Source of the DNA: Metallyticus violacea
Taxonomy: Eukaryota; Arthropoda; Insecta; Mantodea; Metallyticidae
Direction: 5' to 3'
Assembly (NCBI GenBank): GCA_030762175.1
Contig: CM060838.1
Coordinates: 21,200,001-21,264,000, forward strand
DNA: 64,000 nucleotides
The translations under genes and the position numbers were made by a program. Under the pieces are notes generated by a model that had not been told where the DNA came from, made no database searches, and worked only from the letters and a program-made list of their open reading frames with translations. The first letter of the stretch is position 1, and every line of letters begins with the position of its first letter. Below, piece by piece: positions 1 to 11,274 of the stretch.

Positions 1-429
1 ACGATAACATTAATGTACTCCGGAACATCCGCCTTATCCATTAAGTAACACAGTCAGGTGGATAGCTCCCTCTAGACTAAGCTACATAACACAATAAAAC
101 ATAACTACTGTTCAGTGCCATAAAGATTTTTGCAGCAATAAATATAGAACATGCCAATAATGAACTATTGAACATCGCGATTTCCTCGCTGGAGAAGCAG
201 GTTTGAAGATATTCCAATGCAAATATTTCCCCTCATTTTTTTTAACATTCACTTATAAGCATTTAATATCAATTACTTTATGAGCATCTAGCTTCGTTAT
301 TTTTCTTCGTGAGCCATAGATCACTTATCTGAAATGGTTTATCTAAGACATCTCCACAATCTCTAAAATAACTGCGGTGTATTTCATCAACATCCGATAT
401 ATACATTGTTTGGCGAAAAACACTACAAA

Positions 430-1172
430 CTATGGTGGAACAGCTATGTGAGCTTAGCAAAAATGCAGGGATGTCACTAAACAAACTGAAGATGCAGTTA
501 ATTTCAAATGGACCCGATAAAAATGAATGGAACAGTCCTCACATATGTGAGCGAATACACCTAAGAAATCAGATTTCCTTCCATGATAAAATGGAAAAAG
601 AAGTACAAAGAAGGATATCATTAATCACGAGAGCAAAGTTTATATTGTTAGACCAAACACTAACTAAGAAAATCAGATTCCAGACACTCGAAACCTGTGT
701 ATACTCCGTATCACTATATGGGTGCCAGACATGGTCAATAACAGAAAAACAAAAGAACTGAATTCAAATATACCAAAGAAAAATGCAATGCAAAATCCTG
801 GGAATAACTTTGAAGAACAAAATACCTACAGTATTAATAAACCAGTTATCTCAGATAACAGATATCGCACAAATAACTACCAGAAATAAATGGCAATGGG
901 GCGGTTGCGTTCCAAAAATGCAGGACAATAGGTGGACCTACAAGATTTCCATGTAGGACCCCCGTATAGGAAGGCAGACCCAGAAGAAGGTGGACAGACC
1001 TCTTCAAGTAACATGCAGGTCCAAATTGATCAAGAGTACCAACTGGAAGAGAAAAACGGAAATCTCTGGAGAAGTAACTAGAGCAGTGAGAAAATGAAGT
1101 AACCAAAGAACAAACCAGCCAGAGTGCCTTAAACAGGGTACTAGGCTATCTTTATCTTTATCTTTTATATAC
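430..1172 (+). pseudogene. RTE-like LINE, 3' reverse-transcriptase fragment
   Basis: This is the C-terminal end of a non-LTR retrotransposon polymerase. An open stretch at 432-761 carries the post-catalytic RT motif YGCQTWSITEKQKN. A stop follows, and the same homology continues with lesions (KILGITLKNKIP, then RWTYKISM) to about 1100. The catalytic YADD region lies upstream and is absent, so the copy is 5' truncated, as LINE copies usually are. The end is a short tandem tail of TATCTT units rather than poly(A), which is typical of RTE-type LINEs. Relatives of the same family lie at 32.9 kb and 58 kb. The clade is inferred; dead copy. Confidence 0.75.
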
Positions 1173-1477
1173 ATTGTGCTGTCTAGAAGCTAATGATATA
1201 TCTACTGATTCGTCGTGTCAAGTAAAAATCTTTATACTTGTTTTAATAACAAATTTGTGCGCATCCAGTAGATTAGGACAGTGATTGAGAATTAAAATCT
1301 ACTTGCAAAATCTACTGAAAAAATGAACTGATTTCAACAGGTTTTTAAGGAAGTAGATATTGGTGAAATATTTATTAAAACGGTATTTAATAGGGGAATT
1401 ATTCATTATTAGGTTAATAACATTTTAAAAATGAGGCTATTTCCATATCAAAAACCAATTCGAATATGTATGTAGCT
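1173..1477. other. AT-rich spacer
   Basis: No gene or repeat recognised between the LINE tail and the PLE terminal fragment. Confidence 0.5.
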
Positions 1478-1612
1478 TCTTGCCATTGAAGAACTCGCGG
1501 TAGTTCGAAATATAGCAATTTCAAGTGTGACTTTTTCTCAGTGTTTATCCTTATCTACTTTTATTATTACTGTTAACTTGTTACATTATATATAGGTATA
1601 TATAACTGTGTA
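1478..1612 (+). repeat. Penelope-like element terminal fragment
   Basis: Matches the PLE termini at 12.9 kb and 49.2-49.6 kb: CTTGCCATTGAAG, then a hairpin GAACT/AGTTC at 1491-1506 followed by GAAA, then TATAGC, CAAGTGTG and CTTTTTCT, and a TGTTAAC-TTGTTACAT tail. No coding part is attached here. The PLE assignment is indirect, through the copy fused to PLE reverse transcriptase at 13 kb. Confidence 0.6.
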
Positions 1613-2572
1613 TATGTAGCGATTCTAGATGCTTAACAGTGTGGAGACCTGGATTGAAACAGAAAATTGGGGAAATTAACCGAGGTTTGAAAATATAGTG
1701 AACAGCATTAGCATATTTAGTTACATAATTATTGTATTATATACTTCTGCGTTTTTAAGAATATATAAGGAATTTAAAGTCATGAATATTAGTTACAGCA
1801 TTGCAGAAGTCAAATCACTACAATTATCTAACATTAACATGCTATATATAATTGTATATGCAATACGAGGTAACGTTGGGCAGGAATATTATCTACATAA
1901 TCTTTGATCCTTTACTCACCAGAGTGCTAAAACAGAAGAGAGAGAATATAGCCAGTCAAGATTGAAACAGAATTTACCTTTAAAGCTGAAATACCCATTG
2001 TTTTCTGTGCTCTTTAGTATTTAGATGGCATAAAATGTAAATTTAAAGAACACCCAACTCACCATTATGTTACTTTTACACTTTTTCATTTCATTGGTTC
2101 GATGCATTTGTATACACTAAAATACTAATTTATTTGACAGTATTTAAGAGCATTTAAAATTATTTCATTAAAATCCCCCCCCCCCGGCCTAGGTTAAAAC
2201 CGTCTCTGCTTGCACAATCTCTCAGAGAAACCTTATCTAGAGACTGGTCACTGAGATGATAAATGAACTATCGTAACAGTTTTTATTTCCTCATGGAAAA
2301 GCCAGATCGTTTCATAATTGTATGGCATGAAGGTCAGTAACACATGATGGCTATTCCCAGCTCACTATTGCACTAAATAAACTAAAAAAATAGTCATTAC
2401 CCCAGTGCTCTGAAACGAACGAAAATTATATTCAGCAGCTCCAAAAGAGTGTGTATTTTTTTTTTAATGATGTCTTTCATAAAAAAAAGATGAAATTTTA
2501 CCGTACACGGAAACTAAATAAATCATAAGGAACATAATATGTTCATTGGTGTGGATATAATAATAACGCAAT
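1613..2572. other. AT-rich spacer, nothing recognised
   Basis: Only short ORFs without recognisable motifs and a C10 run near 2176. Confidence 0.5.
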
Positions 2573-2632
2573 TATGATGATGATGATGATGATGATGAAG
2601 ATGATGATGATGATAATAATAATAATGTAAAC

Positions 2633-2685
<53 letters not shown>

Positions 2686-2687
2686 TT
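2573..2687. repeat. Compound GAT / AAT / ATT microsatellite
   Basis: (GAT)n with one GAA unit runs into (AAT)n, and an (ATT)n tract of about 50 bp follows at 2635-2685. Confidence 0.95.
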
Positions 2688-3061
2688 ATGCGTGTATTTA
2701 ACATTCTATCGCCCCGCAAAGAACTATGTTCGCCTTTGGTCGTAGAGATATTTTTTGTCTAAAACATGTAGCAAGACAAAACAGCATAATAGCGCATGAT
2801 TTTGCATGCTATCTTCGTGTAGACACTAAAGTACAGAAGTTGTCAAGTTTCCTTCCCTCTTGACAAAACTTGTAGTTTTCCACAAGTTAGAAACTAAGTT
2901 TTCCCATTAAGGCAGCAACAACAACGAAACAGAAACAGCAACGACGGCAATGGAATCAGATGATATTTATAATAATATTGGATGAAAGCAGATACATATG
3001 AAATAAGCGATACTCTAATTTACGTCAGTAAAGATTGTATTTTAGCAATAACAAATTTACA

Positions 3062-3195
3062 GATGGTCCTAAGTTCGAGTCGCGGTTAGATTAAGCTGCC
3101 TGGGAAGATTTTTTCCCGAGTTTTCCCGTGCCCTAAAAAGATGAATGCCAACTAGTTTTAAGGCGCCAAGGACCGCAAATTCCTTCGCGCCATCA
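3062..3195 (+). repeat. Possible tRNA-derived SINE fragment
   Basis: GTTCGAGTC resembles a pol III B box. It is followed by CCTGGGAAGATTTTTTCCCG, TTTTCCCGTG and a GATGAATGCCAACTAG block, the layout of an arthropod SINE body. The A-box half is missing. No second copy in this window, so the call is tentative. Confidence 0.4.
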
Positions 3196-3278
3196 TTATA
3201 ATATTCAGTTCACAATGTACAGGCGTCGCAAGAAGTCTAATGCAGTCAAAGCGACAATAAATAAAACATTCATATATA

Positions 3279-3959
3279 CCGAGGGTGCCAAAAATGTGTA
3301 TACACTTTCACAGTAGATATCTTTTTAATATATTTCAAAGTTGAGCCGAAAAACAACAATAATGTGTAGTATGATGTTCAGTAAATAGATGTGACTCACA
3401 TACATTATGCCTAGCATTGCTACATGACAGGTAAATAAACAATGAATAAATGAAGCTAAGATTATCGTATGATGTTCTGTAAACAGATGTGACTCACATT
3501 GCGTTATGCCTAGCATTGCTACAACAAAATGGAGCCAAGATTATCGTTTGAACAGCGGAAAGCAATTTTGAAGTGGTATTGGAAAACCGAAAATGTTGTT
3601 GAAGTTCAAAGGCAATGGAGACGTGTACAGAACTGAACCGCAGTTGGACTTCTACCTATGGGGAACTCTTAAGGATGTTGTATACCGTAGAAAACCAGCT
3701 ACACTGGCAGCACTTCGGGAAGAAATTGAAACGGCATGTGCTGCAATCGCTGAGGACATTTTCGCAAACGTTACTCAATCAGTAGTTCAACGTACTCAGA
3801 AATATATCGACGCCGATGGTGGACATTTTGAGCAACTGTTGTAACTGTAAAAGTCTTAGATGATTAGTGTTCATCATTTTCTGTTTGTATGAATTCAGTT
3901 TTGTTATGTTAACAGTTTTTTCTTTGCTTGAAGTGTGTATACATTTTTGGCATCCTCTG
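3279..3959 (+). mobile_element. DUF4817-type Tc1/mariner element, copy 1 (internally deleted)
   Basis: Terminal inverted repeats CCGAGGGTGCCAAAAATGTG and, at the other end, TATACATTTTTGGCATCCTC, flanked by TA at 3277-3278 and 3960-3961. The 681 bp are too short for a full transposase. The 5' untranslated part holds a direct duplication: a block starting GTATGATGTTC occurs at about 3367-3425 and again at about 3472-3524. Three more copies of the family lie at 11.3, 36.2 and 37.4 kb. Confidence 0.9.
3529..3844 (+). pseudogene. DUF4817-type transposase relic
   Basis: The N-terminal helix-turn-helix (MEPRLSFEQRKAIL, then KWYWKTENVVEVQRQWRR) starts at the ATG at 3529. A 2-nt loss near 3630 shifts the frame. 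The reading then passes straight into the C-terminal end of the DDE domain (LDFYLWGTLKDVVYRRKP, ending DADGGHFEQLL). All of the central catalytic domain is deleted. The predicted role was TIR binding and cut-and-paste transposition; this copy is inactive. Confidence 0.88.
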
Positions 3960-3961
3960 TA

Positions 3962-5756
3962 TATATAGCTCATGCTTTAACTGCTTGGCAAAGCTCACTC
4001 AAATTCTATTCCCGGCCTCCGAACTGATATCTGCTACGCTAGGGAAGTGAGATTTAGCAGTTTAAAGTTAACATTGTACAGTTTGTACTTTAAATTTAGA
4101 ATTGTATAAGGTGTCGCAGAAGTTTAGAGAAATGCATTGCAATTTAAGACAGATAAATGTCAACCTCCCTTTGTATAAATATTATCGTTACAGAGATTAG
4201 ACCTAATAGTCATAAATAAATACTTCGATCAGTTGATTATAAATTGTTATAAGAGTTAAACCAATGCTTATACATTTATTGTATGTTGTCAGTGTTTTAT
4301 ATTAATTGGAAAGGAAAAAAAAAAATAAAAATAATTAATTACTGAAAGAAAGAAACAAACAAACAAAATGTAATTAAAGAAGAAATGAAAAAATAATTAA
4401 TTAATTAATGAAAAATATTAAGAAAGAAGAAACAAAGACAGAAAAAAGAAATAATGAAAATAGTGTTTGCGCCGATTTTTTGCTATCTTACATTCTTGCA
4501 GATTCTGAATTTAATTGCATCTGATTGAAAAAGGGTAACTTTGGTTTATTGGTCAAAAGGTTTGAAGATTTATATCGTTAATGTACCTACACTTGTGGAT
4601 GATATAAATCAATAAAGTATATATTTTATTTTTGATTTCTCCCGCATATTTATACAGTTTTGTTACTACTCATTCGAATAAAGCATAATACCCAAAAACC
4701 ATTTTCAAAAGAACACGTATTATAACTCTAAATGAATGGAGCAACTTTGCATGTTAATTGTAAATAAAATGTATTATAAAAAAATCAATGGATACACGCA
4801 ATGTGATAAATGCGTGCCAGTTAGCATTATGTTCAGGCGATAATCAATTTCTTCCTTACGTCAACGTCTATTTTAATGGTAGTAGCTTGTATGTACTGGT
4901 GGAAACTAAAAGAATTGTTCTAACTATTAGTGTGCCATGCGTTTTTCTATAAAATTAGTAAATATGCAAAGTTATGCTATTCATTTAGAATAATCTTATA
5001 ACTTTCAAAACTGTTCCCCTGGAAGTTTATAGTTTATTCCATGCTAATGAAAATGTGGGTATTAAGCCTCTAGTTTCCAATAGGAACACAAATTTTGCAC
5101 ATATATAAAGCAGATCTTCACATGTTCACCTTTTATAGAGTGTGCTTCTCATTAGAAAACTAGTTAACAGTTTGCGTAATTTTACCGAAATCTTTACAAA
5201 AACATCCCACAGCCTTTAAATAGATTCTCAACGTATATGCCTGGTGATTTATAACGGCAAGCAAAAACTGCTCATTGACTACCTTAAAAGTTGGTACAAT
5301 GTGGTGCAGAACATGACACATCGTTTATTTTGAATTAATAAAATAAAATCAACAGTTTCAGAATTATTCTCCCTAATTATAACAAACACTTTTAAATAAT
5401 AAAATCTATAAATATATAGAGATAAAGAATACGTATTAATATTTTCATTGAACATTCTCTTAAAAAGCTAATGCAAATCTTTCTCAACGAATAAAGTATT
5501 AAAATATAATCAATGCAATAATATCACATCGATCTAACAAACAACCTCTTTGCAATAAAGCTTTAAACACTGGCTCGTGTTCCAAGGAAAACTGGCAATA
5601 TCATCTCAAGACATGGATTGTAATAAACCTGTTTACCGGAAGTCTAGGAGAGAAATTGGAATTAAGTAAATAAGTCAAATAATGTACTGTAAATATCATT
5701 TAATAGTTTGAGATGACATTAAGAGAAAAAAATAAAACACCTTGTTTGTTGGTAGT
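3962..5756. other. AT-rich spacer, nothing recognised
   Basis: Contains a purine-rich, A-rich tract at 4310-4460. No ORF with recognisable motifs. Confidence 0.5.
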
Positions 5757-5757
5757 A

Positions 5758-5788
<31 letters not shown>

Positions 5789-5810
5789 AAGAAGAAGAAG
5801 AAGAAGAAGG
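5757..5810. repeat. GAA microsatellite
   Basis: About 17 uninterrupted GAA units, a polypurine/polypyrimidine tract. Confidence 0.97.
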
Positions 5811-6244
5811 CGGTAAAATTAAAATATAATTACGGTAATGATCTAATACTTAATTTATAATTTACCGTTTTGTTACATAAAAATTGCAAACATGTTACCA
5901 ACCATAGTAAAACAAGAAAATATTTCCCACTTATTGACGAAACAGAAATTTTGCTCGATTTTGAATACACGACTAACTTACCCACAACTCGAAAATACCC
6001 AGTGTTGGCAACGCAGAGGAGATATCGGTACAAAATTAGAGGAGATTTAAGTATGTATACAAAATCAAGGTTGTTATTTTTTTAAACTTTCAAACACATT
6101 AAAAATATAGGTAGTATATACGGCTAAATAAATTATATATGTTTTTTTTTTTAAAAATGCTGCGTTTGATATTTTTAATAACTTATCTCAATTTACAAAG
6201 AGGAAACTTTCTCTTTCTCACATCTATTACTAATGTTTTAGTTT
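5811..6244. other. Spacer with unrecognised ORFs
   Basis: Overlapping opposite-strand ORFs of about 70 codons show no motif I recognise. Confidence 0.4.
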
Positions 6245-6440
6245 TCATAATTGATCGTGCTTTGTTGGTGAATTGTTCACTTTGAATGTATAACACTCAC
6301 TGTTAGGTAATAATCTCTTTGTGCGTGGGAGTCCGCTCACCGTTTTAGTACCAAGCTTGTTTATAGGTTCTATTTTCATCAGTTTTACCGAAGAAAAATC
6401 TCTTTCTAAAGCGGCGATTGAATGTGGAAGGCTCAACGAC
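6245..6440 (-). pseudogene. hAT transposase C-terminal (dimerisation) relic
   Basis: The minus-strand reading has LSLPHSIAALERDFSSVKLM, then INKLGTKTVSGLPRTKRLL and CYTF. This follows the hAT dimerisation pattern (a hydrophobic stretch, S-x-A-x-x-ER-x-FS, then N-R/K-L-x-T-x-x-x-x-G-L). Family knowledge: this region sits at the C-terminus of hAT transposases and drives multimer assembly. No catalytic DDE part or TIR was found, so only a fragment remains. Identification is by motif alone. Confidence 0.55.
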
Positions 6441-6590
6441 CAATTAACAAATTTGGCCCTATTTTACAATATTGTTTGTTTTCTGAATACCTTTTTATTG
6501 CGCACACACTTCCAATTTCATTGCATTACTGTTTTCATCCTTGCAATAAGCAAATAAATTCTCTTTCACACTTTTCATAACTAAACTCAG

Positions 6591-6877
6591 CGCCACGGGT
6601 GGCCGAGGTCATTAAGGCGCGGACTCGTTAGCGGAAGGTCTGGGGTTCCAATTCCACCAGGAATTGGACCTCCCTGACTAGGGTTTTTTTCCAGGCTTTC
6701 CTCAGTCCTCATAAATGGCAAACGCAGGAGAGGTACCCTAAACCTAGGCCTGGAACGCTTCCTTCCTTTAAAAAAAATCCTTTCCCAATATTTCATCTCA
6801 TGTATCATCAGTGTTTACCGCCTGTGGTGCCTCAGTAGTAAAAACGGGCGTTAAACACTACTCAAAAAAAAAAAAAA
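6591..6877 (+). repeat. SINE2 (tRNA Ser/Leu-like head), copy A
   Basis: The head CGCCACGGGTGGCCGAGGTC matches a class II tRNA A box, and GGGGTTCCAATTCC is the B box. The body includes TTTCCTCAGTCCTCATAAAT and ends GGGCGTTAAACACTACTC plus an A tail. Two further copies are in this window (22.6 kb and 32.6 kb). Confidence 0.88.
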
Positions 6878-6962
6878 CTCTTGAAAAGTTCCTTGTTATT
6901 GCATTTAGATTTGTAATTTTTTTAAATATTTTCTCATATAAATCTGGCCCTTAAAAAATGTA

Positions 6963-8135
6963 CGAGGTCTGTTCAAAAAGTATCACGAATTTTGTGTTTT
7001 TTCCAAAAATATTTATTTATTCATGAATATCTATTTTGTCAAAGTAATCCCCATCACATATTATACACTTGTGCCAACGTTTTTTCCAATCCTCGAAGCA
7101 CTTTGAAAAATCGTTTTTTGTGATCTTGTTCAGATCCTCCTTCGATGCCGTGTTTATCTCGTCAATCATGGCGTAGCGTCGTCCTTTCATGGGCCTCTTC
7201 AGTTTTGGGAACAAAAATAGTCACAGGGGGCCAGGTCTGGGGAGTACGGTGACTGCGGCATCATAAGTGTGTTGTTTTTGTCCAAAAATTCGCGCCAACG
7301 AAGTATGAGCAGGGGCGTTATCATAATGCAAAAGCCAATTTTTGTTCTTCCACAAATCCTGGCGTTTCTGGCGGATTGTTTCGCGCAAATTGCGCATAAC
7401 TTGCAGGTAATATTCCTTATTGACAACTCTACTCTGTGGCAAGAACTCATGATGCACCACGCCCCTGCAATCGAAGAAACCTGTAAGCAAAACCTTCACA
7501 TTCTACCGAATTTGGCGCGCTTTATTCGGTCTTGGCTCGTGTGGCAGCATCCATTGCGATGATTAAGCTTTAGTTTCCACGCCATAACCATAAACCCATG
7601 ATTCGTCACCAGTTATGACCCTCTGTAGCAAATTTGGGTCGTCGCGGACAGAGTTCAACAGCTCCTTAGAAACGTTAATGCGATGGTGTTTTTGGTCGAA
7701 ATTGAGCAACTTCGGTACGAATTTTGCGGCGACCCGTCTCATGCCCAAATCATTGGTGAAAATCGAATGGCACGAGCCAATCTCGACCCTCTGAGAACAT
7801 TTTGTACCACCGATAAACGTTACTTTGGTCCAAGGTAGCTTCACCATATGCCACAGCCAACATTCGGAATGCATCCGCGCTCTTAATTTTGTTTTTCACA
7901 CAAAATTTGATACAGATTCTTTGTTCCATTTTTTGGAATAGGCAAAAATCGAAGACGAGCCAAAACACCTCCAAGCAAAATAGCTGTCAACAATTAACTG
8001 AACATTCAAAATGGCTGAGCTTGTCAACATGAGTGAGGGATATGAGTACCAACATAACGCCACAAAACAATCGAAAATCGAATATACGTAGCCCGCGGAA
8101 ATTCAAAATTCGCGATACTTTTTGAAGAGACCTCT
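6963..8135 (-). mobile_element. mariner element, copy A
   Basis: 1173 bp with inverted ends: left CGAGGTCTGTTCAAAAAGTA, and right (reverse complement) AGAGGTCTCTTCAAAAAGTA. TA duplications lie at 6961-6962 and 8136-8137. It contains a broken transposase on the minus strand and is the same family as the copy at 30.6 kb. Family knowledge: mariners transpose cut-and-paste into TA sites. Confidence 0.93.
7017..7929 (-). pseudogene. mariner transposase (DD34D), broken copy A
   Basis: It starts MEQRICIKFCVKNKIKSADA at the ATG ending at 7929 and ends FDKIDIHE at 7017. The first helix-turn-helix (LDQSNVYRWYKMFSEGR) is present. A deletion of roughly 190 nt then removes the second DNA-binding half, and the reading resumes at NDLGMRRVAAKFVPKLLNFD. 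All three catalytic aspartates are readable across frames: VITGDESWVYGY, WLLHYDNAPAH and SPDLAPCDYF. Further stops and frameshifts separate the blocks near 7563, 7220 and 7200. Inactive, but the catalytic residues are better preserved than in copy B. Confidence 0.92.
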
Positions 8136-8137
8136 TA

Positions 8138-8630
8138 TTACTCTTTCTCTTGAACATCACACTAAACTACTAAACTTCAATTGACCGTCACCGAACTAAG
8201 TGACGTTGAAATGAACAAGTCTGTGCTAATAGGTGCGGGAAAGGGGACGTATTCTATGAGTGGAACACAGTAGGTCTCAAGTATTATTGTGTCAGCAGTC
8301 TTCTGTCTGTATAGACGTTCAGTACGAATATTCCTATCACAGGTGCAAACCTATGCTCTTGGGATGAGAAGAAAATTATAGCATCGGAATGTGATGACAC
8401 TGGAAGTGTGCATTTACACTTCCTAGCTCCTTGATTACACACATACAGTGTTTAGCTCGCGAAAATAAAATTGTTAAAAATGAAAAATCATTTAAAAGAG
8501 GAAAATATTTGTATCATAAAAATAAGGAAAAATAATACATTTCTTAAAATTTTGAAGTAGAAGAGTAAACGTGGTTAAAATTAAGATCTGTATTAAATAG
8601 ATATGGCAATGCTGAATACACCGCCAAGTG
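8138..8630. other. Spacer, nothing recognised
   Basis: No motif or repeat recognised. Confidence 0.5.
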
Positions 8631-8897
8631 TCGGTGCTAGTGGTGTAGTGGTAACCATACTTGCCTCCTAAACCCAAGATCGTGGGTTCGATCCCGGCAA
8701 GGACTGGTGGATTTTTTTCGGGCGTAAAATTCTAAGTATTGCTTCCTTCGGAAGGGAAGTATAGCCGTGGGTCCCGTGTCATACATTTACGGTACGAAAA
8801 AGATCCTCAAGCCTGAAAGAAGAGGTCTCTGAGGAAATGAATGGGACGCTGCTGACCTGAGATGTTAAGAGCGTCCGTAAATAAACCAAATAAAAAA
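8631..8897 (+). repeat. SINE1 (tRNA-Gly-like head), full-length copy
   Basis: The head TGGTGTAGTGGTAACCATAC is A-box-like and GTGGGTTCGATCCCGGC is the B box. The body has CTTCGGAAGGGAAGTATAGC and GGGTCCCGTGTC, and the copy ends GAGCGTCCGTAAATAAA plus an A-rich tail. CCAAGT just before the head and again after the tail looks like a short target duplication. This is the commonest repeat in the window. Confidence 0.92.
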
Positions 8898-10077
8898 ATC
8901 ACCAAGTAACACGCTGCTTTGATTAGGACTTAGCAGATATGCCAACATGAGTTGTTTAGAAGTGAGTAATATACGAAGACACCCATTCCAGCTCAGTATA
9001 TATTCACATAAATCGAATTCCCTTGGTCACGTAGCTAAATGCTGGGATGGTATTTACATTTGTTGTTTCTGTTACACGGTCGAAAGTGCTAGGGCTAGGT
9101 AGTCTGGCGCCATGTGATGGGTACTTGCTGTAGTGTCTCCCTCACTGCATCCCTTCCTCCAGTAGGTGGCACATTGGGGGTGTAGTGCCAAAAGCCCAGC
9201 CGTGAGGAAGGTTTAAGTGCTGAAAGAATCCTACCCTGCCTCAGACCACTTGTCCATGCAATTACAATGTTATGTTTTCTGAAAAATATGTAGCTGTAAA
9301 TCGAAGTAGGCAGAATTAAGGAACCTCATAGTGAGTCAACGTTTAAAACTGCAAACGACTCTCCATACGCTACCGCGCGTATGTTTTGGAAATATTGCTA
9401 AGGCGTTTCCTGTATTGATTTCAGGTCGATTTCTCCAATCATATTTTTGCTTTTGTAAAGCTCTCTATAATGTGCTGCAATATATTGCGATTCCAAAAAT
9501 ATTTATAAAATTACTTGCTTTTTAAAAAATGGGATTTTTATAAGCACAATACTTGTTTCTAAAACTACTTGACATGTATAACTCTTTCTACAATTTTGTT
9601 TGTTTCCTTATGCATTTTTAGAAGAGAACTAAGCCATAAGAGCTTTCGGTTTTTGTATGAAATTGAACAACTTATTTTGAGCTATTGCTCATACCCGAAC
9701 GTTCAGTTGTCACAGCTTTCCCTCAAGATATTTCCTTTGCAAAAATAACTGCACAATACAGGTTTTCTCTTTGACAAACAACTTCCAATGGAACCATTAA
9801 CCACCAACAGCGAAAGGCGGACACTCCAAATAGAATGGCGTGCACAGGTCAAACACTTGAGGGCGGAGAGAAAAAGAAATGTTGTTGACCATAGTCGGGC
9901 AGCTGCCTAAGAGTTTTAATGGTGGCAACGTTTCTGAGCAGGTTAACTGTCTCTTGGAAAACTTGAGAAGCTTTCATCGTTCATGGAACAGTCTTTAACG
10001 GTAGATCTATTCTTGATAACTTCACACAATTACCACGCGCTTACAAACTTTGGGTTCAAAACATTATTTGAGATGAT
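8898..10077. other. Spacer, nothing firmly recognised
   Basis: A block at 9077-9120 (GTCGAAAGTGCTAGGGCTAG) resembles 41436-41475 in this window; see findings. No gene seen. Confidence 0.45.
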
Positions 10078-10118
10078 GATAATAATAATAACATCAACGA
10101 CAATAATAATAATAACAC

Positions 10119-10206
<88 letters not shown>
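10078..10206. repeat. AAT microsatellite
   Basis: An imperfect start and then more than 80 bp of uninterrupted (ATA)n. Confidence 0.97.
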
Positions 10207-10208
<2 letters not shown>

Positions 10209-11274
10209 GCTTTCCCTTTTCCTGCCCAGTTTCCATTATATTTTATTTAGCGTCTTCTTTACTTTAACTTTACTCTCGGATACAGATTTTTTTCCGCAAT
10301 TTTTTTTATCAATCATGTCTGCCTTTGCTTGAAGAATTCATTAGATGTACATTTTATAAGAATTTATATACCTGGCATGCAAATATCAGTGGCGAAACGT
10401 AGCTTTAAGAAATGGTCAAAATTGATGGAAAATATAATTAGCGCTAAACATACCAAGAAAATGACTTTGAAATGTTTTTATAAGATTTGTTCATGCTAAA
10501 ACTTATTCATTAAGACAATGGATGCAAGTCATAATGAAATTAAATTGCATGTAATATTAAGAAAAGTTCATCCTTAAATCTATTTGCATATAATCTCAAT
10601 CCTCGGGTTCTTATTCTCTGAATATATCAGTCACTTTTGAAAAGAATTCTTGACATTTTACTGAATTTCTTACTTCCTATTTCTATAATCCCACTAAGAT
10701 TTGCCGATTCTCTGCAGTTGACAATTATGTAGAAATGGTGGAAAAGTTGTTTTAAATGAAATTAACAACCTATCATACGGTCCGCGGTCCCGCAACAAAT
10801 TGATACTATTAAGGAAATTTGAGAATTATTTGAAAAAATAATAACTAACAGTAATTGGTATACAGTCTAAAATAGCGAGATATTATATTTTAAATTGATA
10901 ACGTCTGCATTCCGGTTCTTCTGTTGGACTTAGAGTTTAGAAACCTGAGAAAATGACAGACAAAATCAACTGGGTTTAATCTAAGGCTTAACTTATGAAT
11001 TGCCAGAACTCTATGTAAGGCCCCCCATTACTACGCTTGCACAAGTAGGCCGAGCCTTATTGGCAATCTAGTTAGAGCACTAGCTCTGCTAAATATCTCC
11101 ATTTTATTCGTCATTTTACTACGCCTCAATTGGGCAATTCAATAATTTTCACTGTCCGTTTCTCTTCTACTTTAAGCACCTTATCTCAAATGTAGAAATA
11201 CAGCAGTTAGCTTAATTTTTCAGGGTTCCTATAAACGTGCTTGTCCAATCACGACTGATTTAAGGCGATTACTA
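10207..11274. other. AT-rich spacer, nothing recognised
   Basis: No coding motif or repeat recognised. Confidence 0.5.

Noticed and set aside
8631..8705. tRNA gene-like sequence with A and B boxes
   Set aside because: It is the head of SINE1, present many times and always followed by the same body. The anticodon arm is distorted, so it is not a functional tRNA gene.
10030..10236. Poly-tyrosine ORF
   Set aside because: Translation of the ATA/AAT microsatellite.
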